From: an uncultured Collinsella sp.
GTDB taxonomy: Bacteria > Actinomycetota > Coriobacteriia > Coriobacteriales > Coriobacteriaceae
Direction of reading: 5' to 3'
Length of the DNA: 7,964 nucleotides
NCBI GenBank assembly: GCA_900549335.1
Contig: UROJ01000071.1
Coordinates: 1-7,964, forward strand
Part shown: piece after piece, positions 5,710 to 7,964 of the stretch
Position numbering within the stretch: position 1 is the first letter of the stretch
Layout of the letters: every line of letters begins with the position of its first letter
Translations under genes and position numbers: made by a program
Notes under the pieces: generated by a model
What the model was told of the DNA's origin: nothing
What the model saw: only the letters and a program-made list of their open reading frames with translations
Database searches by the model: none

Positions 5710-6213
5710 ATGGACAAAACTGCGTTCTTTACCATGCCGAGCGGTCTGTACGTGGTGAGCGCCGCGGCAGACGGGCTGCGCGCCGGCTGCGTTATCAACA
5801 CAGCGGTGCAGGTGACGTCCATGCCGCCGCGCATTTCGGTTGCCGTGAACAAGGACAACGTCACCTCGGGCGTCATCGCATCGGCCAAAGCGTTCGCGCT
5901 GACTGTGATCGATCAGACCGCCGACATGCTCTATATCGGCAACTTTGGGTTCCGCACCAGCAGCGATTATGACAAGTTTGCCAAATACGAGACCCGCGAG
6001 ACGGCTCTGGGCATGCCCTATGTGCCCGAGCACGCGACGGCCTTGTTTAGCTGCCGTTTGATCGACACTGTGGATGCGGGCACGCATCTACTGTTTATCG
6101 GCGAGGTCGAGGATGCCGAGCGCCTGAGCGACGAGACGCCGCTCACCTACGATTACTACCATAAGGTCCTGAAGGGCAAGACGCCTCCGAAGGCGTCCTC
6201 GTATCAAGGCTAG
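5710..6213 (+). CDS. Flavin reductase-like protein (FMN split barrel, Hrb N-terminal type)
   Basis: This 167-aa cytoplasmic protein of the flavin reductase family binds FMN and passes electrons from NAD(P)H. The N-terminus FFTMPSGLYVVSA, the FMN-pocket stretch CVINTAVQVTSMPPRISVAVNK (27-48), GNFGFRTSSDYDKF (77-90), AGTHLLFIGEVEDAE (123-137) and the closing PLTYDYYHKVLKGKTPPKA (144-162) are all typical. The same domain forms the N-terminal half of the high-molecular-weight rubredoxin Hrb of acetogens, which reduces a flavodiiron protein in oxygen or NO removal. Here a rubredoxin gene follows separately. ATG 5710 has GGGGAG at 5696-5701. The frame is open upstream to 5518, but that part runs through the hairpin and terminator and is not coding. 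The family call is firm and the partner is inferred. Confidence 0.88.
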   Translation: MDKTAFFTMPSGLYVVSAAADGLRAGCVINTAVQVTSMPPRISVAVNKDNVTSGVIASAKAFALTVIDQTADMLYIGNFGFRTSSDYDKFAKYETRETALGMPYVPEHATALFSCRLIDTVDAGTHLLFIGEVEDAERLSDETPLTYDYYHKVLKGKTPPKASSYQG

Positions 6214-6230
6214 AAATGTTTTAAAAATAC

Positions 6231-6258
6231 TTGCATTATATTATTGAGAATCTATACT
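6231..6258 (+). promoter_or_regulatory. Strong sigma70-type promoter of the rubredoxin gene
   Basis: TTGCAT (6231-6236), a 16-nt spacer and TATACT (6253-6258) form a close consensus promoter. An AT-rich stretch (6214-6230) resembles an UP element. The start site would be near 6265, giving a leader of about 38 nt before ATG 6303. The abrupt AT-richness stands out from the GC-rich surroundings. Confidence 0.8.
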
Positions 6259-6290
6259 AATAGATGAAGTACATCACCGGTCGCGTTCGA

Positions 6291-6296
6291 GAGGAG
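6291..6296 (+). promoter_or_regulatory. RBS that decides the rubredoxin start
   Basis: GAGGAG lies 6 nt before ATG 6303. An upstream in-frame ATG at 6264 coincides with the expected transcription start and has no ribosome site, so it is not used. Confidence 0.8.
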
Positions 6297-6302
6297 AACA
6301 TC

Positions 6303-6446
6303 ATGGCTGAGGAGAAGAAGACGTATAAGTTCGTGTGCATCGTTTGCGGTTACGAGGTTGAGGTCGATACGCCCGAGCTGCCCGAGGACTACGTGTGCCC
6401 GGTCTGCGGCGTCGGCCCCGATGAGTTCGAGCTCGTCGAGGAGTAA
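6303..6446 (+). CDS. Short rubredoxin
   Basis: This 47-aa cytoplasmic electron carrier would bind one iron through four cysteines, in [10 protein letters not shown] (Cys12, Cys15) and [14 protein letters not shown] (Cys32, Cys35). Only 16 residues separate the two CxxC pairs, against about 29 in classical 52-54 aa rubredoxins. The loop between the knuckles is thus missing, as in the rubredoxin domains of rubrerythrin and Hrb. The highly acidic tail (DEFELVEE) suits docking to a partner. It lies 89 nt after the flavin reductase gene on the same strand but has its own strong promoter, so it is probably made in excess and may serve other oxygen-stress enzymes too. A strong terminator follows. 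Recognition as rubredoxin is firm. Confidence 0.93.
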   Translation: MAEEKKTYKFVCIVCGYEVEVDTPELPEDYVCPVCGVGPDEFELVEE

Positions 6447-6485
6447 CTCTCAGGCACACGGCGAAAGCCGAACATAGCTCTGTCC

Positions 6486-6522
6486 AAGGGTCCCGGTCGG
6501 ATATCCCGGCCGGGACCCTTTT
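6486..6522 (+). terminator. Strong terminator after rubredoxin (possibly bidirectional)
   Basis: AAGGGTCCCGG (6486-6496) pairs perfectly with CCGGGACCCTT (6510-6520). Four inner pairs (one G-U) extend the stem to 15 bp around loop ATATC, followed by TTTT (6519-6522). AA at the left end gives only a weak T-tract on the minus strand. Confidence 0.92.
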
Positions 6523-6580
6523 CCTCCGTCCCCAAGGGATTACGGCTGCTGTTAGCCGACCATGACTGTCGTGAATCCGG

Positions 6581-6657
6581 CCGACCTTTTGTCTAAATCT
6601 GTAACATCTAACGGCTCAAAACGGGTCTATCTGTTACCGATTAAGACAAAAGGTTGG
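6581..6657. repeat. Array unit 1, extended palindrome
   Basis: The core is 6591-6647, with arms GTCTAAATCTGTAACA and TGTTACCGATTAAGAC (two mismatches). Uniquely, the stem extends outward by CCGACCTTTT (6581-6590) against AAAAGGTTGG (6648-6657), one G-U. The total arms are 26 nt. Confidence 0.88.
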
Positions 6658-6669
6658 AGCTGAAGAAAT

Positions 6670-6726
6670 GTCTCGATCTGTAACATCTAGAAGTGGAAAT
6701 TGGGCCCACTTGTTACATATCGAGAC
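6670..6726. repeat. Array unit 2
   Basis: Arms are GTCTCGATCTGTAACA (6670-6685) and TGTTACATATCGAGAC (6711-6726), with one mismatch. The loop carries an extra inner stem AGTGG/CCACT. The CGAT/ATCG core is shared with unit 4. Confidence 0.88.
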
Positions 6727-6749
6727 AAACCAAAACCGTCCGGCAAAAG

Positions 6750-6806
6750 ATCTCAATCAGTAACATCTAACAGTGAAAACGGGGTCTACGTGTTACAGAT
6801 TGAGAC
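6750..6806. repeat. Array unit 3
   Basis: Arms are ATCTCAATCAGTAACA (6750-6765) and TGTTACAGATTGAGAC (6791-6806), with two mismatches. CAAT/ATTG replaces the CGAT/ATCG of units 2 and 4 on both sides, a compensatory change. Confidence 0.88.
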
Positions 6807-6829
6807 AAACGGAGCTGTCCCTCGGAATG

Positions 6830-6886
6830 ATCTCGATCTGTAACATCTAGACATCAAAAGCGGGTCTTCCTGTTACAGATCGAGAC
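6830..6886. repeat. Array unit 4
   Basis: Arms are ATCTCGATCTGTAACA (6830-6845) and TGTTACAGATCGAGAC (6871-6886), mismatched only at the outermost base. It ends 27 nt before the stop codon of the minus-strand Nramp gene. Confidence 0.88.
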
Positions 6887-6913
6887 GTTTGCCTGGGTAG
6901 GTGCCCCGTCCCA

Positions 6914-7964
6914 TTACATCCCTGTCAACAACACGACATCGAGAATCGTCACGATGGCACCGATCCCTACAAGCAGCGCGTTGAGTGGACGCGAGTTGGC
7001 GAATTTGCCCATGACGCGGGGTGAACTGGTGAGCCGTATGAGCACAAAGACCGTAATCGGCAGTTGAAGCGACAGCAGTGCCTGACTCCAGATGAGACCT
7101 TCAAAAGGATTTGGGACGACCAGGCACGCCGTCACTGCGCCGACGAAACAGGCCGCCACCCCGATCGAGGAATGTCGGTCGTGGATATCGTATTCCTCGT
7201 CGAACATGCCCGCAGTGATGGTTCCCGCCGCCATGCCCGCTGTCACGCTGCTCGATAGTCCCGCGAACAGCAGCGCTACCGCAAAGATGGTCGAGCTCGC
7301 CGGGCCCAGAATGGGGGAGAGCGTGGCCGCTGCGACGGCGAGGTCGTCTACGACCATGCCGTGCGCAAAGAAGGTCGTTGCGGCCAGGATGACCATGGCC
7401 GAGTTGATTGCCCAGCCCACGCCCATCGAAAAGAGCGTGTCGAAGAGCTCGTAGCGCAGACGTTCTTCGATAACCTGCTCGCCTTGGCCTTCGAAGTGCA
7501 TGGATTGGATGACCTCGGAGTGCAGAAAAAGGTTGTGTGGCATAACGACCGCACCCAGGACACTCACGATAATCGCGGCAGAGCCAGTGGGCATACTGGG
7601 CGTGATCCAGCTTGCGGCGGCTTGCGGCCAGTCGACCTTGACTAGTGCAAGCTCGGCCAAAAACGAGAGTCCTACCACGCCTACGAAGGCGATGATCCAG
7701 CGTTCGGCATGCTTGTAGGAGTTCGTCATGAGCATCGCCATCGATACTGCCGCCACGATGACACAGCCCGCGCGCACGGGCAGCCCAAAGAGCATTTGAA
7801 GGGCAATCGCGCCGCCCAGGACCTCGGCCATGGCGGTGGCGATGGTCGCGAGATAGGCACTGGCGAGCACCGTGCGCCCGACGAAGCGGGGGAGGTAACG
7901 TGTCGTGGCCTCGGCAAGGCAGGCGCCCGTGGCGATACCCAGGTGCGCCGCGTTGTGCTGCAGC
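6914..7964 (-). CDS. mntH: Nramp-family Mn2+/Fe2+ transporter, C-terminal part (window edge)
   Basis: This is a proton-coupled divalent-metal importer of the inner membrane. The frame is open through the right edge: 31 residues (LQHNAAHLGIATGACLAEAT...) precede the GTG at 7870, so 349 residues are visible and the start is outside. LGIATGACLAE is the Nramp TM2 region. GAVVMPHNLFLHSEVIQS (about 137-154 of the visible part) is the TM6 signature, with the A-x-x-M metal-site residues including the soft-metal methionine that favours Mn/Fe over Mg. TM1 with the DPGN motif would lie beyond the edge. About eight further hydrophobic segments follow and the protein ends in LLTGM. It converges on the rubredoxin gene. 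Promoter and any Mn- or Fe-responsive regulation are out of view. The symbol reflects family only. Confidence 0.93.
   Translation of the reverse strand, partial: LQHNAAHLGIATGACLAEATTRYLPRFVGRTVLASAYLATIATAMAEVLGGAIALQMLFGLPVRAGCVIVAAVSMAMLMTNSYKHAERWIIAFVGVVGLSFLAELALVKVDWPQAAASWITPSMPTGSAAIIVSVLGAVVMPHNLFLHSEVIQSMHFEGQGEQVIEERLRYELFDTLFSMGVGWAINSAMVILAATTFFAHGMVVDDLAVAAATLSPILGPASSTIFAVALLFAGLSSSVTAGMAAGTITAGMFDEEYDIHDRHSSIGVAACFVGAVTACLVVPNPFEGLIWSQALLSLQLPITVFVLIRLTSSPRVMGKFANSRPLNALLVGIGAIVTILDVVLLTGM

Larger units (their letters stand above)
6581..6886. repeat. Tandem array of four 57-nt inverted-repeat units
   Basis: Four units each exactly 57 nt (16-nt arm, 25-nt loop, 16-nt arm) begin at 6591, 6670, 6750 and 6830, a period of 79-80 nt. 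Spacers of 22-23 nt share only an initial AAA. The left arms follow TCTCGATCTGTAACA; GTAACATCTA across the arm-loop border is invariant in all four. Loops share TCTA at positions 1-4, AAA at 12-14 and GGG at 17-19. Arm differences are mostly compensated across the stem. The array lies in the 467-nt gap between the convergent rubredoxin and Nramp genes and contains no convincing ORF. The rest of the gap is the rubredoxin terminator and short unremarkable sequence. Confidence 0.92.

Noticed and set aside
6231..6265. Fur or PerR box over the rubredoxin promoter
   Set aside because: TGAGAAT resembles one Fur half-site, but the second half does not match and the stretch is simply AT-rich.
6447..6485. 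Glycine riboswitch fragment (AACTCTCAGGCACA)
   Set aside because: The string resembles the 3' part of a glycine aptamer, but upstream is the rubredoxin coding end, the rest of the aptamer is missing, and no gene follows on this strand.
6581..6886. CRISPR array
   Set aside because: Regular units with unique 22-23 nt spacers look superficially similar, but the unit is a 57-nt palindrome with a variable loop, copies are degenerate, spacers are too short and no cas gene is near.

Overview
This GC-rich 8-kb window has short intergenic gaps and strong Shine-Dalgarno sequences. The protein types and gene pairings fit an anaerobic, gut-type actinobacterium of the Coriobacteriia (Collinsella-like). 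That placement is inferred from overall character and no marker gene proves it. The neighbourhood is mostly housekeeping and sugar-uptake genes. No phage, insertion sequence, CRISPR or defence locus is visible.

Left part (1-3600): a PTS EIIBC permease of the MurNAc/sucrose-like type is followed by a DUF871/MupG-type 6-phospho-muramidase. Together they suggest import and phosphorylation of a muropeptide sugar (MurNAc or MurNAc-GlcNAc), then cleavage in the cytoplasm. A very strong intrinsic terminator sits in the 117-nt gap between them, ending right at the mupG ribosome site. Next come a small ArsC/Spx-family thioredoxin-fold protein and, convergent with it, a 136-aa protein that resembles the N-terminal half of a MarR-like regulator but has no DNA-binding half.

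Middle (3600-5660): a consensus-like promoter drives tRNA-Gln(CUG) and tRNA-Glu(CUC), closed by a terminator. A TPR-repeat protein then overlaps smpB (tmRNA-binding trans-translation factor) by 11 nt. A long imperfect hairpin element and a terminator follow smpB.

Right part (5660-7964): a flavin reductase (FMN split barrel) precedes a separately promoted short rubredoxin. This is the unfused equivalent of the flavin reductase-rubredoxin protein Hrb and suggests electron delivery in oxygen or NO detoxification. On the opposite strand lies the C-terminal part of an Nramp-family (MntH-like) Mn/Fe transporter, cut by the window edge.

The most unusual feature is in the 467-nt gap between the convergent rubredoxin and Nramp genes. 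It holds four tandem copies of an exactly 57-nt inverted-repeat unit with a 79-80 nt period. Arm changes are compensatory, the loop motifs are conserved and the 22-23 nt spacers are unrelated. A 14-nt core of the first loop recurs, inverted, in a separate hairpin at 3122-3167, also between convergent genes. Together these point to a family of structured intergenic repeats (REP/BIME-like or an uncharacterised regulatory or nucleoid element).
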